From the NCBI RefSeq assembly GCF_004027225.2, contig NC_044278.2, positions 95,472,743 to 95,536,742 on the forward strand: a stretch of DNA of 64,000 bases, given 5' to 3'. Positions 49,255 to 59,947 of the stretch are shown piece by piece. The translations under genes were made by a program, and so were the position numbers. The DNA is from Strigops habroptila. Its lineage: Eukaryota > Chordata > Aves > Psittaciformes > Psittacidae. How positions within the stretch are numbered: the first letter of the stretch is position 1; the number at the start of each line of letters is the position of its first letter. The notes under the pieces are model-generated. The model was not told where the DNA came from. It did not search any database and saw only the letters and a program-made list of their open reading frames with translations.

Positions 49255-52200
49255 GATGTTGGCCTTCTGTGTTGTAGTAGAAGATAATTCTCACATCAAT
49301 TTCTCTACTACTGTTACAGCTATGGATTTTTAGCCACAAATTCAATTCTTCGAATAAAGATGAGCTTTTACAACCTAGGCCATACCTAATGCAGAAAGAG
49401 ATCATCTCTCTTTGTTTATCTTGGAGCAGAAGATCCTGTGCCTTTAAGACTCTAAGACAGAGTTCTCCTGGAAACCTTTCTTAGGCCACCTATTTCACCA
49501 TAAAAAGTGTCTTTTAAGCATGTATACATCATCAGATTCTAGACAATAATTGCTTGCAGTACATTCATACAGTACCTACAGCATTCCATCACCACATGGA
49601 TATACAGTGACCATTGCAAGGCAGATTTTAGTTTTTCTCTACAAACACTAAAAAAACCCCAAACAAAAAAGCCAAAATAACTTATACATGTCCTTCAATT
49701 TCCAATATTTTAGACAATTATTTTGAAGAATAAGTTTTTGGGTTTCTTAACACATGAGAAAACACAAACTGGAAGTAAGCAACCAGTTGCATGGGTAGCA
49801 ACGTAAGCCACATACAAAAGAACAGATTAAATTAAAGCAAACTTGAATAAAACCAAACCAAAACAAGCCTCTTGGTAAAACTGTACCTTGTTAAATAGCA
49901 GAGGCTCTCAGATATGCCTGCAAGAGAGATTACGATGCAATAACTCATTAATTAAGGCTGGAGCCTGTCTCTGGCTAGTTCACTGCTGGCTTACAAACTT
50001 TAATGTTTCAAAATCTATTACCTGCATTCTCAACAGAAGTTTATCTAAACACTTTGCATTAGCCAGGCTCTAAATGTGATATTAAAGCATGTTAGTCTTA
50101 GGATTTGATCACAAGGACAAAGTACTGTTATACATTTTCACTGCAGCTCTTTAAAAATAAGCTTCTATAGAGACATTAAGAAACTGAGTGCAGATACTCT
50201 TATTTGACCAAGGTTTAACATTTATCTTACACATAAGGTGGATAAAACTTGATTCAAATGTAATTTGTATAATTGCACACATTTTTCCCCCCTCATTTGT
50301 GATATGGGAATGAAAAAAATAGCTTGTTGAGTGCAATAAATTGCTGAATTCAAGTGCAATTCACTTCTGGAACCTCCATAACAATACAACCAACAGGGGG
50401 CTGTCTGGCTACATGATGTTATCGAATCTGCAGTGAAATCCTTTTTCTGACTGTACAACCTACCATCCCCGCAGGCTTCCTAAAACAGCTGTCACACAGG
50501 TCATTTAACAGATTTCTTACGTCCAAAACAGTAGAGTTCTCCTTCATCTTTGTCTGATACTACTTGAAATGTCTTATTTTTGTGTCTGAAGCTTCATTAT
50601 ACATAGATGGATAATATAGTTTATATATTTACTGATATGTCTGAAAATAACAGATACTGCTTATTGGAAAAGAGGGAGATTTTCCCATTGTCTTGAGGAC
50701 AGAAAAGGTGAGCCATAGCTGTTGCCATATGCTAAGAAGCTGTATCTATGCGAGCATTTTTGTGTTAGTTTCATATGTAGATATCAATCTTCTGTAGAAG
50801 GAAAGAAGTAGAACCAAGATGTTGTTAGCCCCTTTGATACTGATATCAAAGAGCAATTTGATATTATTTATTTGATATTATTTAGTTGATATCTGCAATT
50901 AAAGAGCAGATAGGCAAAGTCTGTCTACAGGAGTATCAAGAAAGGAAGAATAAGGCCCTGAATATTCCTTACATTGCTTTAAGCAATCAAAATTAACTTT
51001 AATACTGGACTGCCATTCTCAGGAGCAGAGGGAACTTTTCCTTGGTGCCAGCACTGTTGCTCACACAGAAAGCACATTCAGCTGGTTGAGCTTACAAAAA
51101 ATGAACCCAAAGTCATTCAGTGAAACCACCATGGAAGTATCAGAGCCAGGTTAATACTGAAAGAAACAGGAAGTCTCTGTCAGCCCCAAACTTGTCTGGC
51201 TTGAGAATCACAGGACTGTTGAACCATAGTCATATATTATTGTTGACTGTTCTAGCTGGTCCAATAATATAATCCCTGAAGCTTTTCCTTTGCCTTTATT
51301 TCAATAAAATATTAAAAATGTATACATTTGAGACTTTATATTCTATAATTTATGCCTTATATAGTTCAAATTTTATAACACTTAAAGTTTTTTGGAGTAT
51401 TTTATGAGACATTCCAAAATGTTTTACTTTTAAAACCACTTAAAAGTGTAAAAGCTGCTGACAGAAGGTTCTTTTATAGGTAATAAAGCCACATGCTTGC
51501 CCTGCAAAAACCATAGGGAAATGTGAAACTTTCTATCCATGGCTGTCTCCTATGGCTATAAACAGCAGAAGAAAGCATTATGAATATATTATTACCATCT
51601 CCCAACAGAAGCTAAGTAAATCAGCCTCTAGCTACTTAGCACTGTAGACTTAAGATTGGATATTTGAACTGGATAAATGCTGCTATAACTAATTTGTTAA
51701 TTTCAGAACTTTTAAACACAGGATTCAAATTTCACATTGAGAGATGGAAGCAATATTAGATAAATTTCATTTTATTTCTTAACACAGAGCTATAAGCAAA
51801 TTAAATTTGGAAAAAAAAAAATACTGAGTTTTTGCTCCTGAGAGTCATTAAGTAACTTCCAACAGAAACGAACTGTTTCATTTAGGGTGCAAAAGTAATA
51901 TCCCAGTGATACCAGCTCCCTCACAGAAAGACAAACTTGTGCCATTGCATTTTCTCCACCATTTTTTCTTATTGCTGCTTATAGTTAAATATTTTCTGAT
52001 ACACACAACTGCCACCTTAGAAAGGAGATTCACATATATTACAGATATAAGTTTTCCTTCAAATACATTTGAAATGTTTGTTTTAAATGAAGAATTGCTG
52101 CTCTGCTTCAAGTTAAACTGTGGTAAAATAGCAGCTAACAACTTTGGATATATTTCTATCAATCATTTCTTGTGACTTCTATGACAGGAGGTGGTGAGGA

Positions 52201-53723
52201 AGAACATAAAAGGAGTCTACAAACATTTCAAATTTCGATCACCACTGATAAAGAGAGACTTCCCCCAATATTTAACAAGATACCATGAGTAGGGAAAGAG
52301 CTGAAACATTTTCAGGTCTCTATATCCAAATATCAAGTACAGAACCACTTTCACTCAATCAAGTGTGCTATACGCAGTAGCAAGAAAACTGCTTTTGAAA
52401 TTTCAAGAACAATGGCCTGCAGAAGTCCTAAATACATAGGTGTAAGTTCACTCGACATTTCTAAAGATGCACTGTTTCCCACTGTACAGAAAAAATTAAG
52501 TGTTACAATTTTAGTTCATTCTTTCTGCAACATAGATCCTTATAGGTAGATTTATCGTAAAATATGCTGAAGCTTGAACATGAACATTACCTTTAGTGTG
52601 TAAAAGGTTTTGCAGAATATTGAGGGTGTTACTCATGAAACCACATTCCAAAAATGGGACAAATAAGTGTTTAATATTAATAGCTATATATGCAAAATGA
52701 ATCAGTGACAAGACAGGACACAAATCAGAGTATTTTGGAGTTCACAGGACTGGACGAACAGACCATGAATCAACAACGTGGAAACTTGGTTTCTCATCTT
52801 GAGCTGATAACAAGGAAAGTTGATTGCAGATCTGGTTTTTAAAAGATGCACAATATTCACCTCTTCCTCTGAGATCAGAATAAAGGCCATAAAAAATTCT
52901 TTGAGGAGATGGATTACTGTAGTACAGCTACTAAATAGAAGTGTTGTGTTTTTAAACAAAGAACCAACAGCCCTTCCAGATAAGTACCCCTATTTTAAAT
53001 GTGACATGGAGATGTTGAAACTATAGTAGCATGCAACAATGTGAGGTACCTTGTTTAAGAAGAGACTGTCAACAGACATCACATCACATAATATTTTAAT
53101 TCAAACATCATCTCCTAAGAAGCTCAGCTGCATACAGTTCACATACAGCCAGTGTTTCCTGTCAGACTCTTATGTCAGACACCTCTGAAGTGAAGAATAC
53201 AAGTACTATGAAAAGAACAGGCTGGTAACTTGTTTAGCAACATATAAGGATAAAAGAAAAACATCCCATTCAATTCTTAGGAATTCTCATTTGACATACC
53301 CATGACGACATGGTTTCCTCTACTTGCAGTCTTTCGTTCCGTTGTCTACAGAATTTTCTACCAATTTCTACCTATAGCAGCATCAGGCTTCTTGCTTGCA
53401 CAGGCCACAAAGATCTTCCCTAGCTCAGCACCACACCAGGCCAATCCTATCATTAGATTAAATATTCTGTATGATCATGAAGATTGCTTCATAGTACACT
53501 AACACAAGGGGGCAAATGAAGATTGCAGAATCTCAAAGCAGGACTTACCCAACTTCTTAGTGTTTCACTTTGTAATCCTAATGTTCTTTTTACAGTTATT
53601 GGGTTATGTTTTGTTTCCCACCACCCCCCACCCCCTCCAAAAGCATTTCCCCCCTTTGAGTTCCAATTCCCATATTAGTTGAAACACTTTATTTACTTCA
53701 TAAAGATGATGAGAGAACTGAAG
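49255..53723. other. AT-rich non-coding region, no gene recognised
   Basis: No exon or RNA gene was recognised in this 4.5-kb stretch. A small AT-rich tandem and palindrome cluster lies at 50833-50892. Confidence 0.4.
50833..50892. repeat. Palindrome plus 14-bp AT-rich tandem repeat
   Basis: TTTGATA-CTGA-TATCAAA (50833-50850) is a perfect 7-bp palindrome with a 4-base spacer. After six bases, TTTGATATTATTTA occurs twice in tandem (50857-50884), followed by a partial third copy (GTTGATAT). Confidence 0.8.
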
Positions 53724-54074
53724 CATCTTTGACATGAAGGAAGGCTGAGAGAGCTGGGACTCCAGCCTGGAGAAGAAAAGGCTTGTGTGTGTGTGTGATC
53801 TTACCAAAATTTATCAATTCCTGCTGGAGGGGACAAGGGACAGTAGCAAAGCCACAGCCAGGCTTTTCTCAGTTGTGTTCAGTGACAGGACAGGAGGCAA
53901 CAGGCACAAAATGAAATGCAGGAAATTCTATCTGAACAGGACAGGTTGAAGAGTCTCCATCCTTGAAGATACTCAAAACCTGACTGGACACAGCCCTGAA
54001 AAACCTGCTCTGCCTGTCCCTGCTTGGACTAGATGATCTCCACAGGTTCTTTCTAACCTCAACTACTCTGTTAC
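53724..54074 (+). mobile_element. CR1 LINE 3' fragment
   Basis: The forward text AGCTGGGACTCCAGCCTGGA, CAGGAGGCAACAGGCACAAA, TGAAGATACTCAAAACCTGA and GACTAGATGATCTCCACAGG follows the order of CR1 ORF2 C-terminus and 3' UTR. The 3' end decays into CTAACCTCAACTACTCTGTT. A short GT run (53787-53798) interrupts it. Confidence 0.9.
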
Positions 54075-56810
54075 TTTGGGATTTCTTTTCAGGACCAAAA
54101 TTAATGAAGTAGCTGAGAACACTAATAAAGGTTGCCTTCTTCTGTGTTGAATATGATGAGGGGGATGCAACTGAGTGATTTCACAGATGACAGCAAAAGC
54201 TACTACTTAACAGTTTGCATTCCCTTCTGGAGCTGAAGCACAGTGTGCTCCTGTGAATGTTAGGAATGATCCGAGGTGTGCAAGCCCCTTTCCTCAAGCC
54301 TGACTCATTCTCTTTGCCTTGGGCCAGATCCCTTCTGTCAGGCTGCTGCTTCTTCAAATTTCAAGAAACAAACAAAACCCCCAAATTTTGCCCAACCTGT
54401 CCCAATCCACTGAATTTTCCATTTCTTCAGATCTGTCTTTCCACTATCAGTTCTCAGCTCCAACCTTTCAACAGTAGATTTTTAGACACGCTCCTCTCAC
54501 TAGTTGTCTTCACTCCTATACAGCTGCTAGTCTCAGTTTATTTTCAAGCAGGCCTATCTTTTCTTTCCCTATTATATGAATTAAGCATCTTTGTCCTCAT
54601 ACAGTTCCTAAGCCTAGCAGAAACAAGCCTCTGACCTGAAAACAGCAAGACTTCCTTTGTTACATCAGACACAAGCCTTAGGACCTCAGAGCTGCAAAGC
54701 AGAGGGAGTTCCATTCAGCCACGGGCTATGGCTCTACCCATGCAGGTAAACCTCTGGAAAATACAATTGCTAATATTATTTAAGGCAACTGTGGACTGTG
54801 CAGAATAAGACCATCTTTTCAAAGGTTTAGGATCTGAATAACTTGAGTAGGCCTTCATAAGCACTTGAAGTAATTTTCTTAATCCAGATGGAAGTTTTGG
54901 TTCCTCAGTTGAGCTCTGGTTCTGCAAATGCTCAAATTGTATTTTCATCACGTCACTAAACTGTTACAAGCTGCTAGGACCACCAAACAAGGCAGTTCAA
55001 CCTTTCCCCTTCTGCTTCTTTCCACTGCCTGCCATCCCCTGCCTTGTGACAGCTGTAGGGGTTTTTCATGGTGAACCAGAAGCAAGCAGTCTATTTTACT
55101 ATTCACATGAAGGCCTGCACTGGCACAATGAAGTAGTCAGGAACAAATGGTCTGGCCACTGGACCTTGACACCGCCATGCAAACAGACTTACTTGCTGCA
55201 TGCTCTCAGATCTTTCAGAACAGCTCTTTAGATTCACATCTACTCAGAAATCCCGGAGAAAATGCCTAAATACGTTAAAGTGCTGCATTTTACATGAGTG
55301 CTGGGATGGCCCTCTGCAAGCATCACAGTTTGCAATGTGCTAACAAAAATCAGTGACCTTTAAAGGGAGGGGAACAGTGGAAGAATAATGTCTTTTTCTT
55401 CTATAACTCACTGAGTCTGGTCTTTCCAAGGATTTCTAAGTTTTCAAATGGCTGAAATGCATGTGCATGTCTTTAGTGTTAAGCAGTTACAGTTTGAGCC
55501 AGATATAGCTTTTTTTTTTCCTCAGCAGTCAACCTCATTTTGGCCACATATCTTAAGAGACCTGTAGCAGGTAAATGTACACACAGAAGTGTTTACTTTA
55601 TGAAAAGCTGTAAGCTATCTAATACCGCATAGCTTTACAATTGAGGTCTGAACTGAATTGGAAATTTTAGCCATCAGTACTTTCACCAGTTCAAATCTAT
55701 AGCAGGGGCAGATGAGAAAGGTGTGAATTTTACTAGCACGTACACCAGGCTGAAATTCTATACAGTGAAATAATGCAGATTTATGAATTATAACAACTTG
55801 GATTCAGATTCATCTACGTCATGCTTGTACCTGTGCAACTGCAACAGTAGCAGACCTGTGAAGCCTTAAGTTGCAACAAATCCCCAGTGAAGATAAGCTT
55901 TTTTCTCATTTTAAAACATCTATACAATATATAAAGTTGAATCTGTGAGCACTTATTTGAAAAAGGCATGTGTATTTTAATGGTAAAATATAACAGGGCT
56001 AATAAAACGAGATTAGCAAGTGATACTGAGTCATGATACTGAAGAAAATAAAATCTTAAAAGGAAACACACTTTCAGATCTTGACTGTATCTAAAATTAG
56101 TGACATTTACATAACCATTAGTCTACATTTGACTCATCACACACTTCTTGCATGCAGCTTTTAAAAGGAAAGGAGCCCAAGTAATTTCCATTCTCACTGC
56201 AGCGATTTCAATCATCTCAATGAGATTTCCCTGCAAGAGAAAAATCTTAGTGGAAGATGAGGAAAAAAATTAGCAAATTCAGTCAGATTCACAGTTTAAA
56301 CTTCTAACCATAAAACTGTTACCTGTCTATAGACACGGTGATTTAAGAAATGAAGTGTTTAATAAGTTTTGTTAAAAAATTAAGACATTTTTGCTTTATT
56401 TGCTCACTTTCCTAAAAGCATGACAAAACATTTCCCAGTTCCACTCATTGAGAAAATGCTATAAAGATGAAGACAAAATTTTAAGAGTTTTAATAAAGAA
56501 ATACTGATATTTAAAGTAACACCAATTTAATAGTTTTTTCATACAAACACACTTACCAAAGCATTGTTAAGACAGGTGTAGCTTGAGATGGCTCCTTTAA
56601 TAAATTCAGCTTCAATGTAAACCAAAGCATTCAAAGTTATACACGTTTATTTTATATTTGCCATCAGATACTATGAAGTCCTAAATATTGTTTCTGAATA
56701 GATGTAAATACAAACAAAAGCCAAGAAAATAAGCAATCAGCACAAATTGTAACAACAAAAAGGCATCAGGAAATACATGAAACGTCCTTTTTCATGACTC
56801 ACATGCAGAA
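54075..56810. other. Non-coding region flanking the miR-15a/16-1 cluster
   Basis: No exon or repeat was recognised. On the minus strand this is downstream of the microRNA pair and is presumably DLEU2 intron. Confidence 0.4.
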
Positions 56811-56900
56811 GTGGCTAGCCTTACTTCAGCAGCACAGTTAATACTGGAGATATTTACAGTCTTAACACCAATATTTACGTGCTGCTAAGGTATGACAGAC
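56811..56900 (-). ncRNA. MIR16-1: mir-16-1 precursor hairpin
   Basis: The minus strand folds into a microRNA hairpin whose two arms match miR-16. The 5p arm occupies 56887-56866 and begins UAGCAGCACGUAAAUAUUGG, ending UG. The 3p arm lies at 56847-56826 and starts CCAGUAUUAACUGUGCUGCU. The arms pair around a short AU-rich loop, and the base is closed by CCUUAG with UAAGG. miR-16 shares the AGCAGC seed with miR-15a and represses genes such as BCL2 and cyclins in human cells. It lies about 60 bp from mir-15a and downstream of it on the minus strand, so both probably come from one primary transcript (DLEU2 in human). The hairpin ends are approximate. Confidence 0.96.
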
Positions 56901-56958
56901 ATCAGCATCACAAGATTGACTAATTCATAAGTGATATTTCTCTTCAGGATGATGAAAT

Positions 56959-57041
56959 CCTTGTATTTTTGAGGCAGCACAATATGGCCTGCACCTTTTC
57001 AAAACCCACAAACCATTATGTGCTGCTACGTTATGCCAAGG
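56959..57041 (-). ncRNA. MIR15A: mir-15a precursor hairpin
   Basis: The minus strand carries an 83-nt hairpin like human mir-15a. The 5p arm is at 57028-57007 and begins UAGCAGCACAUAAUGGUUUG. The 3p arm is at 56991-56970 and begins CAGGCCAUAUUGUGCUGCCU. The loop contains GUUUUGAAAAGGUG, and the stem base pairs CCUUGG with a 3' ACAAGG end. This order, mir-15a 5' of mir-16-1, is the one known at human 13q14. The host gene should be DLEU2, antisense to TRIM13 and KCNRG, but none of its exons can be identified here. Confidence 0.97.
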
Positions 57042-59043
57042 TGTCTACCATACTTCAAGGAAATAGAAACATATGCTGAAAGCTGAATGCAGAATTTTCT
57101 TATTGAACATTAATTTTCATGTAGTGACATCGGCTGTATTAATAAACTACAAAATGTTTATTAGACATTTGTCCTTTGCCAGGCTGACTTATTTATAGTG
57201 AAGCTCTAGACTGCATTGTCAACTGTGCATAATACCTTCATGGGACACGAACCAGGAGCTGGACAATTGTGTGCCTGATTAGAGGAACTAAAGAATATGC
57301 AGATGTTTGCTTCAAAACAAAACAAAAAAGTTTGGGTTATTTTCTAATCTAACTTTTGGTCATCTGTAAACCTCTGATGTGAAGAAAAAAAAAAAAACCC
57401 ACCCAACCAAAACCCAAAAAACCCTCTCAACTTTCATGTGTAAGAAAATAAGAGCTAATTTCAAAATAAGCTTCTGCCAAGTACTGTTTCAGCAGTAGTC
57501 AAGAAGTTTGTTACATTTGCAGGTTACCCTTGCCACAGTTTTGAGGTAGACAGATTTACAAGTGCTTCTTAAGCCATTTCAGGTGAAAAAAAAAAATATA
57601 TATTAAAACCCCCACAAAAGATTGTTAGCAAGAACAGTAACTTATCTGTTATTAGGATCAGGAGTTCATCTTCCGCCAGCCTAGAATGACCATGCTACTT
57701 TACTTGAAGAGGTAGGCAGAGTTCACATCCCTGCCAGATATCCTCTTGTTACACAAAATTATGCCAGCATTTCAAGTGTGTAGTCCTTTCACTGGTTCCC
57801 TAGATAACATGAATTATGCTTTCTTTAATGTTTTTACACCATATTATTAAGACAAAAAGTACTTACACAGCATGGACCTAAGCACTTCATTCCATTGTAA
57901 TGAACCTTTTACTCAGTTCATGATAAAACAACTTCTGTAAATTACCAGGGCTATCTGTAAGCACAAAAATGTTCGGCAGGACACAAGCGGAGGGAAAGTT
58001 TGGTGATTTTTCCTTTTCTCCGTTCCTATTTTTGCTCCTACAATTACACAGCAGGATGATCTCTGCAAGAAGGGTTTGTTGCTACAAATGTGCCATTAAA
58101 GTGAGATTTCCCAGTGTAAGTTTACAGGTAGCTGCAGCAACAATGAAGTTTTTATACAGCTATCAAGGTACAAATGTTAATTTAGGAACTGTATAAAAGA
58201 GACATTTCCAGTATATTTTATACATGCACACTATATTTACACATTCCCTCCCTCTTACCACCTATATTTATTCATTTATCTTAAACTGGACAGCTAAAAT
58301 AGGCAAACTAGATTATATAGGCACAACTTACACAGTATCTTGGTGAAGTAAAACCTGAATGCAGAGTCAAAATAATCCTAACTGTAAAGCTATGCTGTGA
58401 CAGCTGGTCTGACCCCTTGAAGAATCTGTGCTAGGCACAATCCAAGGGAGAAAGAGGTAAAGCAAAATCTCCACCACATACATCTGTAACATGGAAGTCA
58501 AAGATAAACATAGATGCAGGCAAAAATGCTGAACAGCAGTAAGAGATCTGGGAAAAAAATACAAAAGATGTTCTCCAGCAAGAAAAAAATACTCTTTCTT
58601 ACTTATAGATTTACCTTAAAAGATTGAAAGGAAATTACTCAAATAAGAGAGCTGCAACATTTAATACCTTTGGAAGTACATTTCTCATGTGTATGTTCAG
58701 GCCGAATTCTTCATTTGTAAACTACATGTGTGTTTAACTAGATATTGTTGTTTCATTTGCCTAGTTGTTTTTAGCTTCTAGCTTAAGCATGGAGGTTTTT
58801 TTTGGATTGCATAAGTAAATCCCTCTAAAATTAAACGAGACACATCATGAAATGAAGACTTGGCAGGACTATTATGCTATTTTCTACAGTAAGTACATTG
58901 GTAAGAAAACTTGCAGGTAATTCCGCCCCCACCCAAACATGAACACAAAACCTCACATGCATTACAGGATTGGTGGTGGAGTGGAGGTAGTTTATGGCTC
59001 TGGATTTTTTTTTTCCTTAAACTTAACTACCAAAATTGCCCCA
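57042..59043. other. AT-rich non-coding region, probable host intron 5' of mir-15a
   Basis: On the minus strand this region is upstream of the microRNAs. No exon, promoter or repeat can be supported. A-rich runs with C interruptions occur near 57385-57423. Confidence 0.4.
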
Positions 59044-59066
59044 AACCAACCAACCAACCAACCAAA
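59044..59066. repeat. (CCAA)n simple repeat
   Basis: About five copies of the tetranucleotide CCAA in tandem. Confidence 0.85.
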
Positions 59067-59219
59067 ATCAAACACAACTGTATTTATTTTCGATGCTGCT
59101 ATTAAAAATATATTTTATCTGTAAGGAGAATAAGCAATTTTTCATGCAAAATTTAAGACACTATATGTGAGAGAAGGGCTGAAGAACAGGAAAAGGATGA
59201 AAGGAGGAAGACTAATATT

Positions 59220-59243
59220 AAAAAAAAAAAAAAAAAAAAAAAA
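59220..59243. repeat. Poly(A) tract of 24 bases
   Basis: An uninterrupted run of A on the plus strand. No retroposed element or target-site duplication is recognisable beside it. Confidence 0.9.
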
Positions 59244-59638
59244 GGTACTGACAGCTAAGCCAGAAATTTGAAATCCACAAGTGTCTGCATAAAGCTTTGT
59301 ACCTCTATGTTTTGGTTGCAGAGCTAGTAGAGTCATACTATCAAGAGTGCTTCTCCTACCTCTATCGTTGTGTTTTAAGATGGGGTTTGTGGTTTGTGTG
59401 AGACAGAGAAGACTTCTATAAAAGCAGGAAATCATGTATGCAGGCAGCTCCATTAGACTCCCCCAAGTTCCTGGAAGTGAAAGGTCTGATGAGGAATGTG
59501 GAAGGAAGGATACTGAAGATGCAGAACTGAAATTCCACAGAAGCAGGTTCTCTATACATACAGAGGAGTCAGGAATACTCCGGACTGTTACTCCAGGAAT
59601 ACTGTTAGAAAAAACAGCTGAAACAGTTTTAAAAAAAG

Positions 59639-59666
59639 AACAACAACAACAACAACAACAACAAAA
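59639..59666. repeat. (AAC)n microsatellite
   Basis: Nine tandem copies of AAC/CAA. They create an artificial polyglutamine frame on the plus strand and a polycysteine-like frame on the minus strand. Confidence 0.9.
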
Positions 59667-59885
59667 GAGAGAATAAAAAGGGTGTGTGGTTTTTACACTG
59701 GGGTGTTCCCAATCAAGGAAGGAGCCCTTCCTTGATTTCACTATTAGTTGATTTATCAAAGACCAAGCCTAATATAAAATATCATGTTCAGTTTTTATTG
59801 GTTTATGTTTAAGAGTTTATTACAACACCAAGCCCAATTCAATCCCTTTCTGACCCCATGAAAACCAGCTACAAGTGAATTTCTC

Positions 59886-59947
59886 GCTACTATAACTAGT
59901 AATAAGTTCCTTAAATGCTACTATAACTACTAATAAGCTCCCTAAAT
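59886..59947. repeat. 31-bp tandem duplication
   Basis: Two adjacent 31-base units start GCTACTATAACTAGTAATAA and GCTACTATAACTACTAATAA. They differ at only three positions, so the duplication is recent. Confidence 0.85.

Noticed and set aside
54257-54634. 125-codon plus-strand frame
   Set aside because: It has no similarity to a known protein and no convincing splice or start context; the length is possible by chance.
59142-59759. 205-codon minus-strand frame
   Set aside because: It is built over an AAC microsatellite (cysteine run) and a poly(A) tract (phenylalanine run), so it is low-complexity and not a gene.
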